DNA of 47,776 nt from Aphodoplasma sp045592745 (GTDB taxonomy: Bacteria > Bacillota > Clostridia > UBA1381 > UMGS1253), in contig JAZNVH010000017.1 of assembly GCA_045592745.1 (NCBI GenBank), forward strand, positions 1 to 47,776, in the 5' to 3' direction. Shown in pieces: positions 47,079 through 47,776 of the stretch; within the stretch, counting starts at the first letter, position 1, and each line of letters opens with the position of its first letter. The position numbers were made by a program, and so were the translations under genes. Under the pieces are notes generated by a model that saw only the letters and a list, made by a program, of their open reading frames with translations, did no database searches and was not told where the DNA came from.

Positions 47079-47146
47079 TTATATTACCTCCTAAAAATAG
47101 TATCTCTTAATACTTTCTGCATTTTATTTTTAATTCCTTTTATTTT

Positions 47147-47776
47147 TTAAAATATTTTTTTATTTTTTTCGATTTTTGCTTGCTGCCAAAGGATTTCAAG
47201 CTCTTCGAGGGACAAATTCGACAAATTTTGAGCGTTTTGTTGTGCAAGTTGCTCTAAAAGCGCAAAACGGTCTATAAACTTATCTGTAGCATGGCGCAGC
47301 ACCTCTTCGCTGTTAAGCTTTAAAAAACGGGCCACATTTACCACGGAAAACAGCAAATCTCCAAGCTCTTCTGCTGCGTTTTTTTCATCATTTTTTTCTA
47401 TCGCAAGGTAAAGCTCGTCAGTTTCTTCGCGTATTTTGTCGAGAGCGCCGTTTATATCATGCCAGTCAAAACCGACATCGGCAGCCTTTTTTTGCACTTT
47501 CTGCGCACGCATAAGTGCAGGAAGCGCTACTATATCACGCATAGCCTCTGTCTGTGATTTTAACCCTTTTTCCTTCTTTTTATTCTTTTCCCACGTTCCG
47601 AGAGCTTCGTTTTCGTCTGATGCTTTGTCTTTTCCAAACACATGAGTGTGTCTGTCAATCATTTTCTGGCTTATTTCATATACAATATCATCAAAATTAA
47701 ATGCACCGCGCTCATTTGCAAGCTGGGCATGAAAGACTACCTGAAAAAGCAAATCGCCAAGCTCGTTTGCAAACAT
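47147..47776 (-). CDS. mazG: Nucleoside triphosphate pyrophosphohydrolase MazG (5' end cut off by window)
   Basis: The last 209 residues of a two-domain MazG; the reading frame runs open to the window edge, so the start is outside. The fragment begins in the first domain's metal-binding segment (NELGDLLFQVVFHAQLA) and contains the complete second domain (KNAAEELGDLLFSVVNVARF). It hydrolyses NTPs, including (d)NTPs and possibly ppGpp-related signals, to NMPs. Upstream of hup, as in Bacillus yabN. Confidence 0.94.
   Translation of the reverse strand: MFANELGDLLFQVVFHAQLANERGAFNFDDIVYEISQKMIDRHTHVFGKDKASDENEALGTWEKNKKKEKGLKSQTEAMRDIVALPALMRAQKVQKKAADVGFDWHDINGALDKIREETDELYLAIEKNDEKNAAEELGDLLFSVVNVARFLKLNSEEVLRHATDKFIDRFALLEQLAQQNAQNLSNLSLEELEILWQQAKIEKNKKIF

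Noticed and set aside
1..47776. CRISPR array or transposase gene
   Set aside because: No regularly spaced direct repeats and no transposase or integrase-like protein were seen; the left-end repeats are of a different kind.

Overview
The window reads as the chromosome of a spore-forming-lineage anaerobe of class Clostridia (Bacillota), moderately AT-rich. Evidence: a large Bacillus-type SRP RNA upstream of dnaX, the spore-cortex pair yabP/yabQ next to divIC, a SCIFF ribosomally made peptide with its radical-SAM maturase, a split transketolase, PPDK beside pyruvate kinase, and an oxygen-sensitive glycyl radical enzyme with its activase. A gut or similar anoxic habitat is inference; genus cannot be fixed from this sequence alone.

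Layout. 1-1530 is accessory DNA: two identical 104-bp repeats ending in a tRNA-Asn 3' end, a diverged relative of the same repeat, several terminators, and one SHOCT-domain membrane gene with a consensus promoter. 1558-4744 is a TPP-riboswitch-controlled thiamine salvage operon (thiM, thiE, a HAD-ThiD fusion). Both the SHOCT gene and the thi operon are bracketed by the same left and right flanking motifs, which form inverted repeats; this cassette-like layout is the oddest structure in the window. 4781-9079 (minus) holds pyruvate kinase and PPDK. 9486-14128 (plus) holds an aminotransferase, trpS and two envelope-polysaccharide genes. 14272-17433 is the SRP RNA-dnaX-ybaB-recR block. 17537-20502 is mltG-trmR-trhP (cell-wall lytic enzyme plus tRNA wobble-uridine hydroxylation and methylation).

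20547-27327 (minus) carries noc, rsmG, folD, ygiQ, a YycI-like protein, uppP and a DivIVA-like coiled coil. 27479-31310 (plus) is pheB-hom-lysC-rlmB. 31354-32964 (minus) is the SCIFF maturase and its 48-residue precursor peptide (a gene too short for ordinary ORF calling). 33039-37409 (minus) is a likely cysE-cysS-mrnC-transketolase operon. 37669-41719 is a glycyl radical enzyme, its activase and a divergent AraC regulator, with a pair of direct repeats between them. 41761-47776 (minus) is yebC, a small Cys-rich protein, typA, and the conserved mazG-hup-rqcP-yabP-yabQ-divIC-S1 block.

Most of the window is core genome in conserved order. The parts worth a second look are the tRNA-Asn-tagged repeats and cassettes at the left end, the HAD-ThiD fusion, the orphan glycyl radical enzyme of unknown substrate, and the hairpin between the SCIFF peptide and its maturase. 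No CRISPR array, no transposase, no rRNA and no intact tRNA gene was seen.
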